Counted from the stretch's first letter, positions 7,313-15,000 are shown. The stretch is 45,584 nucleotides of DNA from Candidatus Aristotella avistercoris (GCA_904397835.1 CAJFOV010000031.1:1-45584); one strand, 5' to 3'. Numbers and translations are program-made. The notes: generated from the sequence alone by a model not told the origin.

Positions 7313-7666
7313 TCACAGCAGCAGGCGAATGCCCGCATAGAGCACCAGTGCCGCAAACAGCCGCTGCAGCAGGCGGATGGGAATTCTTTTGAGTGCAAAG
7401 CTGCCAATGAGCGCCCCCAACAGACCGGGGAGCAGGTAGGGGTAGGCCTCCTGCAGTGTAAAGGCCCCCGACCGCAGATAGAGCCACCCGCTCACCAAGG
7501 AGAGGGGCAGCGTCATGGAGATGGCCGTGGCGTGGGCCTGGCGGTCCTGCAGATGCAGCGATTTGAGCAGGGGCACCGCCACCATGCCGCCCCCCGACCC
7601 AAATAGGCCGTTGATGATCCCTGCCGCCACACCCGATGCAATGGTGGTCCCTTTGTTCTGCTTCAT
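7313..7666 (-). CDS. TauE/SafE-family half permease (first half)
   Basis: This 117-residue protein carries the first TauE/SafE repeat: GVAAGIINGLFGSGGGMVAVPLL (read in two parts, with the NGLFGSGGG turn), a loop, and three further hydrophobic segments ending in RLLL. The start ATG 7666 follows GGAGGGG. The second half gene begins within about 15 bp of its stop, so the pair is co-transcribed. No sulfur-metabolism gene is adjacent to suggest a substrate. The 239-bp stretch up to the feo terminator holds no convincing gene. Confidence 0.82.
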   Translation of the reverse strand: MKQNKGTTIASGVAAGIINGLFGSGGGMVAVPLLKSLHLQDRQAHATAISMTLPLSLVSGWLYLRSGAFTLQEAYPYLLPGLLGALIGSFALKRIPIRLLQRLFAALVLYAGIRLLL

Positions 7667-7899
7667 ACTGCCCCTCCTTCCATTGGACCTGTTGGTATCC
7701 TTGTCAACTTCTCCCCAGGTTATACAGCTTCCAAGGTGCAAAATTCACCGGATGGGTGGGACCACATCCCTCTGCACCCCACTGGAGGAAAAAACGGATC
7801 CGAACGCGATGAGACATCTGAGACAAACCGATCCTCTGCACTGCCACGCGAAAAGGGATCTCCCCCTCTGGAACGGGCCCTTTCCACCGTCTTGAAACG

Positions 7900-7932
7900 A
7901 AAAAAGAGGACCCGCCACAGGGGCGAGTCCTC
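7900..7932 (-). terminator. Terminator of the feo operon
   Basis: On the minus strand GAGGAC..CGCC pairs with GGCG..GTCCTC (7932 to 7906) and is followed by six T's (7905-7900). It lies about 70 bp after the small Feo-associated gene. Confidence 0.9.
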
Positions 7933-7999
7933 CCATCCGAGGGGATGAACCTCATGGAACAGCGCCATTACCGGCCGCTCTTGGATCCATCTGCCTAAA

Positions 8000-8170
8000 C
8001 TATTCTTTCTCCTGGGGCGGCTGTGTCTGACAGCCCGCCCCACCCATGGGACAGTTGCTACAGCATCCGCCGCAGCCTGGCGCGCGCTTTTTTCTGCGGT
8101 GGTTGCTCCAGAGGGCAAACACCATGGCGCAGGCCAACAGAAGAAGAACCAACCAATCGATGCCGCTCAC
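8000..8170 (-). CDS. FeoB-associated Cys-rich membrane protein
   Basis: A 56-residue protein missed by long-ORF scans. Its GTG start (8170-8168) follows AAGGAGGAATCCAAT. It has one N-terminal membrane helix (IDWLVLLLLACAMVFAL, about 4-20), a basic stretch HRRKKR and then a Cys cluster GCGGCCSNC with one more Cys near the end. This is the layout of the small FeoB-associated Cys-rich proteins that replace FeoC in many Clostridia. It directly follows feoB (13 bp) and is the last gene before the feo terminator. It may gate FeoB, sense iron or redox state, or pass Fe2+ to the pore; this is inference. Confidence 0.87.
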   Translation of the reverse strand: MSGIDWLVLLLLACAMVFALWSNHRRKKRAPGCGGCCSNCPMGGAGCQTQPPQEKE

Positions 8171-8183
8171 ATTGGATTCCTCC

Positions 8184-10196
8184 TTAGAAAAATAGGCTTC
8201 CCACCTGGTAGATGACCAGCGCCACGAGGTAGGCTGCCGTGGTCTGGTACAGGGCCGTGGCCAGGGCGGACTTCATGGAGCCCATCTCCCGGCGGGTTGC
8301 GGCGAAGGCGGCCACACAGGGCATGTACAGCACCGTAAACACCAAAAAGGAGAGGGCGCTCAGGGGGGTGAACATGGTCTGCAGGATGCTGCTCAACTGC
8401 AGGTCGCTGCCGGCGCCAGTGAGCACAGTCAGGGTGCTCACCACCGTCTCCTTGGCGGAGAGGCCGGTAATCAGTGCGGTGGAGGCCCGCCAGTCCCCAA
8501 AGCCCAAGGGGGCAAAGAGGGGAGCGATCACCGAACCAATGGAGGCGAGGATGCTCTCGCTGCTGTCTGCCACCAGGTTCAGCTGCCAGTTGAAACTCTG
8601 GAGGAACCAGATAACCAGAGAGGCCACAAAGATGATGGTGAAGGCCCGGTGGATAAAGTCCTTGGCCTTCTCCCACATGTGGAGCAGTACGCTCCTGGGG
8701 GCGGGCAGACGGTAGGCGGGCAGCTCCAACACAAAGGGCACGGAGTTGCCCTTAAATAGGGTGTTCTTCAGCAGCAGGCCTGAGAGGACCGCCACCAGAA
8801 CCCCCAACAGATATAGGGAGATCATCACCAGCGCCCCCTGATGGGGGAAGAAGGCCGCCGTAATCATGCCATAGATGGGCAACTTTGCACTGCAGGACAT
8901 GAAGGGGGTCAGGATGATGGTCATCTTCCGGTCCCTGTCACTGGAGAGGGTCCGGGCAGCCATAATGGCCGGGACGCTGCACCCAAAGCCGATGAGCATG
9001 GGCACAAAGGACCGGCCGGACAGGCCAATCTTGCGCAGAAGCTTATCCATCACAAAGGCCACACGGGCCATGTAGCCGCTGTCCTCCAACAGGGAGAGGA
9101 AGAAAAACAGCAGCACAATCAGCGGCAGGAAGGACAGCACGCTTCCAACGCCAGCACAGACGCCGTCAATGAGCAGGGAGTGGAGCCAAGGGCTGATATT
9201 CGCCTGGATCAGCAGATTGGACAGCTGGTCTGTCAGCCAGCCAATCCCCTCCTCCAGCAGGCCCTGGAGAGGGCCGCCAATGACGCTAAAGGTCAGCCAG
9301 AAGATCACCAGCATGATTCCCAAAAAGATGGGGATGCCCCAGATCTTGTGGGTGAGGATGCGGTCGATCTTCTCGGAGCGCACCTGTTCCCTGGTCTCCT
9401 GGTGCTTGACAACACAGTCTTTGCAGACTCGCTCGATGTACTGGTAACGCATATCCGCCAGGGCGGCCTCCCGGTCCATGCCCACGGCTTCCTCCATCTC
9501 CTGGACGATGTGGTCCAGAATATGCTGCTGCCCCTCGGTGATCTGCAGGGCCTTGGTCATCGGGTCGTCCCCCTCCACCAATTTGGTGGCGGCAAAGCGG
9601 GCGGGATAGCCCGCAGATTCAGCCTGATCCTCCACCAAGTGGGCGATGGAGTGGATGGCCCGGTGGACCTCACCGGTGCAGAAGTCCAATTTTTCAGGGA
9701 TCCGGTGATTCTGGGCCACGTCCAGAACTGCCTGAAGCAGGTCAGAGACCCCCTCCCCCTTGCTTGCCGCAATGGGAATCACCGGGATGCCCAGATGCTC
9801 TGAGAGCTTTTCCACATGGATGACGTTGCCGCTGGCCGCCACCTCATCCATCATATTCAGCGCCACCACCATTGGTACGCGCAGCTCCATCATCTGCAGC
9901 GTCAGATAGAGGTTGCGCTCCAGGTTGGTCCCATCCACAATATTCAAGATGGCATCCGGGTGGTCGTGGACCAACATATCCCGGGTGACCACCTCCTCCG
10001 CGGTGTAGGGGGACAGGGAGTAGATCCCCGGCAGATCCACCAGGGAGACGTCCTTGTGGCCCAGGATCCTCCCCTCCTTGCGCTCCACCGTGACGCCTGG
10101 GAAGTTGCCCACGTGCTGGTTGCTGCCGGTCAGGCAGTTGAAGAGGGTGGTCTTGCCGCAGTTCTGGTTGCCCGCCAGGGCAATGAGAAGGCCCAT
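8184..10196 (-). CDS. feoB: Ferrous iron transporter FeoB
   Basis: The 670-residue protein has an N-terminal G domain (G1 GNQNCGKTT, about 9-17; G3 DLPGIYSLSP; G4 NMMDE), a helical guanine-dissociation-inhibitor-like region (to about 265, with CKDC), and a C-terminal membrane domain with the two Gate repeats. It imports Fe2+ across the cytoplasmic membrane. Length is normal for Firmicutes FeoB. The start follows GGAGGAATAGAGC, and feoA ends 3 bp upstream, so translation is coupled. The operon is probably iron-repressed through the DtxR-family regulator that is encoded divergently. Confidence 0.97.
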   Translation of the reverse strand: MGLLIALAGNQNCGKTTLFNCLTGSNQHVGNFPGVTVERKEGRILGHKDVSLVDLPGIYSLSPYTAEEVVTRDMLVHDHPDAILNIVDGTNLERNLYLTLQMMELRVPMVVALNMMDEVAASGNVIHVEKLSEHLGIPVIPIAASKGEGVSDLLQAVLDVAQNHRIPEKLDFCTGEVHRAIHSIAHLVEDQAESAGYPARFAATKLVEGDDPMTKALQITEGQQHILDHIVQEMEEAVGMDREAALADMRYQYIERVCKDCVVKHQETREQVRSEKIDRILTHKIWGIPIFLGIMLVIFWLTFSVIGGPLQGLLEEGIGWLTDQLSNLLIQANISPWLHSLLIDGVCAGVGSVLSFLPLIVLLFFFLSLLEDSGYMARVAFVMDKLLRKIGLSGRSFVPMLIGFGCSVPAIMAARTLSSDRDRKMTIILTPFMSCSAKLPIYGMITAAFFPHQGALVMISLYLLGVLVAVLSGLLLKNTLFKGNSVPFVLELPAYRLPAPRSVLLHMWEKAKDFIHRAFTIIFVASLVIWFLQSFNWQLNLVADSSESILASIGSVIAPLFAPLGFGDWRASTALITGLSAKETVVSTLTVLTGAGSDLQLSSILQTMFTPLSALSFLVFTVLYMPCVAAFAATRREMGSMKSALATALYQTTAAYLVALVIYQVGSLFF

Positions 10197-10199
10197 GCT

Positions 10200-10424
10200 C
10201 TATTCCTCCTTCAGACCGATTTTGGCCGCATCCTCGCTGCGCAGGGTCAGCACATACCCCCGCAAAAACAGCTCCATGGGATCCCCCATGGGGGCCACCT
10301 TGCGCACCAGCACTTTTGTGTTGGGGGTCAGGCCCATATCCAGCAGCCGGCGGCGCAAGGCGCCCTCTCCGCCCACTGTGGCAATCACCCCAGCCTGTCC
10401 GGGTTTTAGCTGATCCAATGTCAT
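10200..10424 (-). CDS. feoA: FeoA, ferrous iron transport accessory protein
   Basis: A 74-residue SH3-like FeoA protein (LRRRLLDMGLTPNTKV, then GDPMELFLRGYVLTLR). The start is ATG 10424 after GGGGAGGAATT; an upstream in-frame extension lacks a ribosome site and is rejected. It would bind or modulate FeoB at the inner face of the membrane. It is the first gene of the feoA-feoB-Cys-rich operon. The leader between promoter and start is about 110 nt. Confidence 0.95.
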   Translation of the reverse strand: MTLDQLKPGQAGVIATVGGEGALRRRLLDMGLTPNTKVLVRKVAPMGDPMELFLRGYVLTLRSEDAAKIGLKEE

Positions 10425-10525
10425 GTAGAATTCCTCCCCTGAGCAGAAAACACTTTTGTGCACCAAAAGAGCCCGCGCCCCTGGCGCCGGCCATTTTGTG
10501 TGCTAAATTCTATAAATTCTTTCTC

Positions 10526-10547
10526 TTTGTTAGTTCATACTTACAAA
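10526..10547. promoter_or_regulatory. Probable DtxR-family operator
   Basis: TTTGTTAGT, 4 nt and ACTTACAAA form an inverted repeat with one mismatch. It overlaps the -10 of the feoA promoter and lies about 35 bp from the divergent dtxR-type promoter, as expected for iron-dependent repression. Confidence 0.65.
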
Positions 10548-10573
10548 ATACCCTATTTTTCCCCCTCTGTCAA
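10545..10573 (-). promoter_or_regulatory. feoA promoter
   Basis: On the minus strand a perfect TTGACA (10573-10568), 17 bp and TATTTT (10550-10545). The palindromic operator covers the -10 end and the start of transcription. Confidence 0.68.
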
Positions 10574-10581
10574 GAGGGGGT

Positions 10582-10610
10582 TTGAATCTTTTGCAAGGCC
10601 ATGGTATACT
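10582..10610 (+). promoter_or_regulatory. Promoter of the DtxR-family regulator
   Basis: TTGAAT (10582-10587), 17 bp and TATACT (10605-10610), about 45 bp before the start codon and back-to-back with the feoA promoter. Confidence 0.7.
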
Positions 10611-10654
10611 ACAAAAAAGGGGGAGAACAACACCCAATAGGAGGGAGGTGCAAT

Positions 10655-11083
10655 ATGGGGAAGCTGACCGCCTCTAAACAGGACTATTTGGAGGCTATTT
10701 TGAGTTTATCCCAAGGGGGAGATGGAGGCGTACGCTCTGTGGACGTGGCAGCCATGCTTGGCTTTTCCAGAGCCAGTGTGAGCCGTGCCATCAGCCTACT
10801 CAAAGCGGATGGTTTTCTGCTCCAGGAACCCTATGGAACCATCACCCTGACTGAGAAGGGCCTACGGGCCGCTCAGGCTGTGCGCAACCGGCACAACCTG
10901 CTCAAATACTATCTCATTCACCTGGTGGAAGTGGACGAGGAGACCGCAGAGCAGGACGCCTGTAAAATGGAACACATTGTCAGTGAGGAGACCTTAAACC
11001 GGATCGAGCAGATTGCCAGCGAGCATATGCACACCTATCACCATGCACAGCACTCCTTTGAGGAGGGCAACCAAAACCTATAA
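10655..11083 (+). CDS. DtxR/MntR-family metal-dependent regulator
   Basis: This 142-residue protein has an N-terminal winged helix-turn-helix (SVDVAAMLGFSRASVSRAI) and the metal-binding dimerisation domain, but no C-terminal SH3-like domain, so it has MntR size. Metal ligands can be read by alignment: Asp10 and Glu13 (QDYLEA), His80 (NRHNLL), and Cys103, Glu106, His107 (CKMEH). Cys at that position is the DtxR/IdeR (iron) state, whereas Asp at position 10 is the MntR state. The start ATG 10655 follows AGGAGGGAGGTG. It faces feoAB over a shared operator, so it most likely represses iron uptake when Fe2+ is ample. The C-terminal His-rich end (EHMHTYHHAQH) could add metal affinity. Confidence 0.9.
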   Translation: MGKLTASKQDYLEAILSLSQGGDGGVRSVDVAAMLGFSRASVSRAISLLKADGFLLQEPYGTITLTEKGLRAAQAVRNRHNLLKYYLIHLVEVDEETAEQDACKMEHIVSEETLNRIEQIASEHMHTYHHAQHSFEEGNQNL

Positions 11084-11091
11084 CGCCGCAG

Positions 11092-11136
11092 AAGGGAAGC
11101 GTGCCGTGGATAAAATCCACTGCGCGCTTCCCTTTT
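11092..11136 (+). terminator. Terminator of the DtxR-family gene
   Basis: AAGGGAAGCG (11092-11101) pairs with CGCTTCCCTT (11125-11134), with an inner GTGGAT/ATCCAC stem, followed by TTTT. Confidence 0.9.
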
Positions 11137-12163
11137 GTGAGCTTGCAGGCAACAGGGGTTCCAGAAGACACCGGATCCCCGGGGGCAGCACAACAGTTCT
11201 ACAATTGACAGGGATGACGCCGCCTCTACAGCACAGAAAAACTGCTTACAGGTGGCTGCTGTGCCCAGCCTTTTTTTGGAGGGGTAAACAACCATCATCA
11301 CATTGCTTGATTGGGCACTGAAGAAGCAATTTTACTTATTTTAACGATCCGTCTTTTTCAGCTGATCTCCTAGAGCATTTCCAGCGCCCCTCTTATGGGC
11401 ACTGCCTTCTTTTTCTCCCTTGAACATCATCCATCTTCGCCATTGGCAAAGCCCTTGATCCACTGTCAACAAGATTGAGCATCTTTACACAAAAGTGACA
11501 ATAATACAAGAAGGAGCAGCTTTTGCTGCTCCTTCTGTTATTTCTATTCAACTCTGTTTCGTACGATTTCAACCGGACTCGCTCATCTTCTTGATGGAAA
11601 TGGAAAGGGACACTCTCCATCTTCTGCGAACCCTTGACTGCCTCTCTCAAAGAAAGATCTTTTTCCCTTTGGAGTTCCCCCTCCTGTCACAAGGGGTGGC
11701 AATCAATTCTCTTGAACATTTTCCTGGCCCATGGGACTCACCAAATTCCTTTCTGGTTCCTCTGTTGAACCATCCTGTTTTGATGTGCACCAACTGTTTC
11801 TATGATAAACATTGGCCATTCAATGATTTGCGAACCAGCTTTTCACGCCTTCTTCCCAACACGAAAAGTCGTTTCTCACCGGAAGGGGTTCCTTACACCC
11901 AAGCATTTGGGCAACCACCATTCCCTTTGGAAGAAAGAGCCCTTATGGCTGCATCACTGGATTCAAAAGCTGTCCGATCTCTTCCTGTTGTGAGTACATC
12001 GGAATCACCTCTTTCGTGGTACCTATCCTGTACCTTATTCCTCTAATAATCCCTTTCTTTGTCTATAGCATACCACCTCTTTTCCATTATGTCAATACTT
12101 TTTTTGATATTTGTTTAAATAATTTGTAAATAAAATACTAATACATTTTCCCTGCTCCATCGG
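11137..12163. other. Gene-poor, AT-richer stretch of about 1 kb
   Basis: No reading frame here has a ribosome site together with a recognisable protein. The part from about 11290 to 12160 is visibly richer in A and T than its surroundings, and short frames on both strands are broken by stops. A GGCTG/CAGCC hairpin followed by seven T's (about 11253-11277) could end some transcript. The stretch may be an eroded mobile element or lost gene. I could not place any fragment in a family. Confidence 0.4.
11509..11536. terminator. Perfect hairpin, possible minus-strand terminator
   Basis: AGAAGGAGCAGC and GCTGCTCCTTCT pair over 12 bp around a TTTT loop. The minus-strand flank is T-rich (TGTATTATTG). 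It suggests that a gene once lay to its right on the minus strand. Confidence 0.55.
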
Positions 12164-12192
12164 TTGCATTCCAACATAGAATGTGTTAAGAT
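12164..12192 (+). promoter_or_regulatory. Candidate promoter of the DUF1292 gene
   Basis: TTGCAT (12164-12169), 17 bp and TAAGAT (12187-12192), 75 bp before the start codon. Both boxes are imperfect. Confidence 0.4.
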
Positions 12193-12266
12193 AGTGGCAG
12201 TACCAATGAAGGCGCCGGCAAACTGTTGAGAACGGATTGCCCCCTCAAAACAATGGGAGGTAACTT

Positions 12267-12566
12267 ATGGAAGAGATGGATCTGGGCCCGGATATCCTCA
12301 CCCTGGAGGATGATGAGGGGCAGGAGCATCAGTTTGAGGTGCTGGACACCTTGGATCTGAATGATGAGCATTATTTGGCGTTGATCCCGGTTTTTGATGA
12401 AGCCCAGGATATGTTGGACGACGACGCGGAACTGGTCATCCTCAAGACTGTGGAGGAGGATGGCGAGGAGTTCCTGGAGGCCATCGACAACGAAGAGGAG
12501 TTCAACCAGGTCGCTAAAATTTTTATGAAGAACCTGGAGGAACAGGATTACACCATCGAACAATAA
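12267..12566 (+). CDS. DUF1292 (YrzB-like) small acidic protein
   Basis: A 99-residue, strongly acidic protein with the DUF1292 pattern: ILTLEDDEGQEHQFEVLDTL, then YLALIPV and a final EEEFNQVAKIFM. The family is widespread in Firmicutes, often beside the Holliday-junction resolvase-like yrrK/ruvX and alaS, and has no established function. Neither of those neighbours is present here. The start follows GGGAGGTAACTT. It stands alone on its transcript; the next gene has its own leader. Confidence 0.88.
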   Translation: MEEMDLGPDILTLEDDEGQEHQFEVLDTLDLNDEHYLALIPVFDEAQDMLDDDAELVILKTVEEDGEEFLEAIDNEEEFNQVAKIFMKNLEEQDYTIEQ

Positions 12567-12694
12567 TGCCAGTAACTCCCTGCTGTGTTCGAGTATCGTC
12601 AGTCATTATAATCCAACACTACTCAAAAAAGGCGCCATTCTTCGCCGTGGGATTGCAGACCTCCTAGCGTCATGCTGGACGAAGGGAGCGTGAA

Positions 12695-12734
12695 GACGGA
12701 GGGGTGGCACCGCTCCTGTCAAAAGACGGGTTTT
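12695..12734 (+). promoter_or_regulatory. T-box-type antiterminator with overlapping terminator
   Basis: GGGTGGCACCGC at 12702-12713 matches the invariant T-box sequence. Flanking GACGGAG (12695-12701) can pair with CTCCTGTC (12713-12720) to make the antiterminator with its bulge. CCTGTC (12715-12720) can instead pair with GACGGG (12725-12730) across AAAA to make a terminator followed by TTTT. This mutual exclusion is the T-box mechanism, in which uncharged tRNA stabilises the antiterminator. I do not see a canonical Stem I with a specifier loop in the roughly 130 nt upstream, so the element may be truncated. Confidence 0.55.
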
Positions 12735-12776
12735 AATTTGGCTGGCGGACGGCATGGTGGGGTTGTGCGTAACATC

Positions 12777-12805
12777 ACCTCCTGTTCTATGGAACAGGAG
12801 GTTTT
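12777..12805 (+). terminator. Second terminator hairpin before tcdA
   Basis: ACCTCCTGTTC (12777-12787) pairs perfectly with GAACAGGAGGT (12792-12802) across a 4-nt loop, followed by TTTT. It lies 80 bp before the tcdA start, so it could attenuate that gene. Confidence 0.72.
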
Positions 12806-12884
12806 GTTCTGTTCCAGCGCCAAACGCGCCGATTTTTCCATCGGTCCAACGGCCGATCATGACTGGAAAGGGGGAACGATACCG

Positions 12885-13586
12885 ATGGATTGGCTCATGC
12901 GAAGCCGGGCCGTACTGGGCCCGCAGGTGCTGCAGCGGCTCCAGCTGTGCCGGGTGGCCGTATTGGGCCTAGGCGGTGTGGGGGGCGCCGCAGCGGAGGC
13001 CCTCTGCCGCAGTGGTGTGGGGCATCTGCTGCTGGTGGATGCAGACCACTTTGAGGGGAGCAATCTGAACCGCCAGACCTTGTCCACCTGTCAGAACCTG
13101 GGGGTGGCAAAGACCCAGGCAGCCCGAGAGCGGCTGCTGAGCATCGCCCCTGACTGCCAGATCCAGACGGCGCAGACCTTCTATCTGCCGGACAACCGGG
13201 AGTTCCTCTTCTCCTTCCGGCCGGATGTGGTGGTGGACGCCATTGACACCGTTATTGCCAAGTTGGATCTGGCCCAGACCTGTGCCCAGCGGAACATCCC
13301 TCTCATTGCCTGTATGGGCACTGGGAACCGGCTGCAGCCGGAGCTGCTCCAAATCGGCGATGTGACCGATACAGTGGGCTGTGGCTGTCCCTTGGCCAAG
13401 GTCTACCGCCGGGAGTTAAAAAAACGTGGGATCGTCCGGCAGACCGTTGTGTTCTCCACTGAACTTCCCCGTTCCGTCTGTGTGGAGACCACCGAGCACG
13501 GCCGGCACAGCCCGGGGAGTGTGGCCTTTGTACCGCCGGTGGCTGGCTATCTCATGGCCTCCTGGGTGGTGCGGCAGTTCCTATAG
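12885..13586 (+). CDS. tcdA: tRNA threonylcarbamoyladenosine dehydratase (TcdA/CsdL)
   Basis: A 233-residue E1-like (ThiF/MoeB-fold) protein. The nucleotide-binding motif GLGGVGGAAAEALCRSGVG (about 24-42) and DADHFEGSNLNRQ place it in the TcdA family, which cyclises t6A37 to ct6A in ANN-decoding tRNAs using ATP. Asp-Ala-Ile-Asp (VVDAIDT) and the CMGTGNRL stretch also fit. I start it at ATG 12885 (AAAGGGGG upstream). An in-frame extension to 12672 would run through the T-box and terminator structures and is not credible. In B. subtilis the ortholog yrvM follows hisS-aspS, an operon with a T-box; here only the T-box-like tail remains before it. Confidence 0.88.
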   Translation: MDWLMRSRAVLGPQVLQRLQLCRVAVLGLGGVGGAAAEALCRSGVGHLLLVDADHFEGSNLNRQTLSTCQNLGVAKTQAARERLLSIAPDCQIQTAQTFYLPDNREFLFSFRPDVVVDAIDTVIAKLDLAQTCAQRNIPLIACMGTGNRLQPELLQIGDVTDTVGCGCPLAKVYRRELKKRGIVRQTVVFSTELPRSVCVETTEHGRHSPGSVAFVPPVAGYLMASWVVRQFL

Positions 13587-13870
13587 GCGCTTGTTCCCAC
13601 CTCTTCTCGTCCATGGAATATTTGGGAAGAGCCTCTGTGGTAACCTATGACAGGGAAAAGCCACGTCCCAAGGATATATTGAACAGAACAGCACACACTT
13701 GATAGAATATCCACGGCCCCGTTGACGGCACGTATTCCAGTTCTTTTCTCTTTGCGAGGGATGACGCTGCACTGGCGGATTTTCTGTCAGTTTCTCCAAA
13801 GTATCACTGCAATGGTAGATACAGTTCCTGGGACAATTCCCACAAAAAGAATAGTGTTGATAGCTGAAGC

Positions 13871-13897
13871 GGGAGCCCCCTTGAAAAGGGGGCTCCC
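13871..13897. terminator. Hairpin between convergent tcdA and folT
   Basis: GGGAGCCCCCTT and AAGGGGGCTCCC pair over 12 bp with a 3-nt loop. A TTTT lies 5 bases on to the right; there is no T-run to the left, so its direction is unclear. The rest of the 335-bp gap (13587-13921) shows nothing I recognise. Confidence 0.65.
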
Positions 13898-13921
13898 ACC
13901 GTTTTCAATTTGGCTGAAGGA

Positions 13922-14542
13922 CTAGATCAGCTTGATCCGTCTGGGGGTGTCCTGCGGGATCAGCTTTGCCCGCAACAGGATGGGGATCATCGCCTGGGTG
14001 AACAGCACCAGCAGCACCACCTCAAAGGGCAGCAGGGCCGCATTTTTGACAACGCTCTTTGCCAGATAGAAGTAGTACCCCTTGTGGTAGATGATCATAT
14101 TCCATAGGGAGCCCAGGCCCACATTGATCAAGGCGTTGATGCTCAATTTACACAGAAAGATGCGCAGCACACTCAGGCGGGCTCGGTAGAAAAAGACGCC
14201 GTAAAACAGGCCGCTCAAAATGCTGGTCAGGGTGTAGCCTGGGAAAAATCCCCCCACTGGATGCAAAAAGTAGCCCAACAGGTCCCCTGCCCCACCGCTG
14301 ATCATCCCCACCACGGGGCCATAGATCATACAGCCCACCGCCTTGACAAAAAAGGTAAAATAGATGCGCAGGGAGAGATCCCCCAGCGGGATAAAATAGG
14401 AGCTGATGGTCATGTTCAACGCCATAAACAGCGCCGCCAAAATCACACTCTTGGGCTTTTTCAGCTCTTGAGCCGCCACCCGCCAATAGGCCAGGGAAAA
14501 AGGGGTCCGGAACAGACTGGGGCAATCCGCATTTTTTTGCAT
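13922..14542 (-). CDS. folT: Folate ECF transporter S component FolT
   Basis: A 206-residue hydrophobic protein with about six membrane helices. Motifs such as ALNMTISSYFIPLG, GDLSLRIYFTF and the glycine-rich MISGGAGDLLGYFLHPVGG...PGYTLTSILSG identify the FolT group of ECF S components, which bind folates and work with a shared EcfT-EcfA-EcfA' module encoded elsewhere. The start ATG 14542 follows GAGGAGGATTTTTT. The THF riboswitch just upstream supports folate as the substrate. Longer upstream starts would run through the riboswitch. Confidence 0.92.
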   Translation of the reverse strand: MQKNADCPSLFRTPFSLAYWRVAAQELKKPKSVILAALFMALNMTISSYFIPLGDLSLRIYFTFFVKAVGCMIYGPVVGMISGGAGDLLGYFLHPVGGFFPGYTLTSILSGLFYGVFFYRARLSVLRIFLCKLSINALINVGLGSLWNMIIYHKGYYFYLAKSVVKNAALLPFEVVLLVLFTQAMIPILLRAKLIPQDTPRRIKLI

Positions 14543-14547
14543 AAAAA

Positions 14548-14591
14548 ATCCTCCTCTTTTGGTCTCATTCCAACGCCACATAGAGGAAGAT
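14548..14591 (-). promoter_or_regulatory. Expression platform: stem hiding the folT ribosome site
   Basis: On the minus strand ATCTTCCTCT (14591-14582) can pair with the Shine-Dalgarno AGAGGAGGAT (14557-14548), 9 pairs plus one weak G-T/mismatch position. This suggests control of translation rather than a terminator; no T-run is present. Confidence 0.6.
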
Positions 14592-14604
14592 CGTATTTCC
14601 CAGT

Positions 14605-14706
14605 ATGCAGCAGCGGGATGCGAATTTTGAACCGCAAGAATCCTTTTCGTCCGCCTGGCAACTCCCCGTCCAAGCGGCACTTAACGCTCAAAATCCTACT
14701 CTGCTT
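14605..14706 (-). promoter_or_regulatory. Tetrahydrofolate (THF) riboswitch
   Basis: On the minus strand the conserved blocks of the THF aptamer appear in order: GCAGAGTAGGATTT, GCGTTAAGTGCC, GGGGAGTTGCC with GGACGAAA, GCGGTTC, and TTCGCATCCCGCTGC. The ends GCAG and CTGC close P1. THF riboswitches of Clostridia usually lie upstream of folT or folE and lower expression when reduced folate is plentiful. Confidence 0.94.
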
Positions 14707-14744
14707 TTTGGATTGATATTTTGTTCCCCATGGGGAATAGATTC

Positions 14745-14773
14745 ACTATACACCCATCCCATGAAAAAGTCCA
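14745..14773 (-). promoter_or_regulatory. folT promoter
   Basis: On the minus strand TGGACT (14773-14768), 17 bp and TATAGT (14750-14745), about 40 bp before the aptamer. The stretch 14774-15000 between this promoter and the ftsZ terminator holds nothing I recognise. Confidence 0.65.
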
Positions 14774-15000
14774 TACCCAAATTGGCTCTCTCTTTTCAGT
14801 CCACATAGGCGGGGACATTGGCCGTTCTCAGAGTGCCCCACAAGCACCAGCAGAATATGCCGGTCCGGCTGCCGATCATCCACCCCCTGCCCTGTGAAAA
14901 ACAGCTGTATTCCCGGCTTTCTGGTCGCCCTCTGTCTCTTGCCGCAGATGGACCGCGGAAGTTATGGTTGGCTCCCTGGACGGGGCCCTCGGGCAAAGCA

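Noticed and set aside
11495-12046. 183-residue plus-strand frame in the gene-poor region
   Set aside because: No ribosome site before its start, no recognisable family, and it begins inside the terminator-like hairpin.
14774-15000. Small genes between the folT promoter and the ftsZ terminator
   Set aside because: Short frames on both strands lack ribosome sites and family resemblance.
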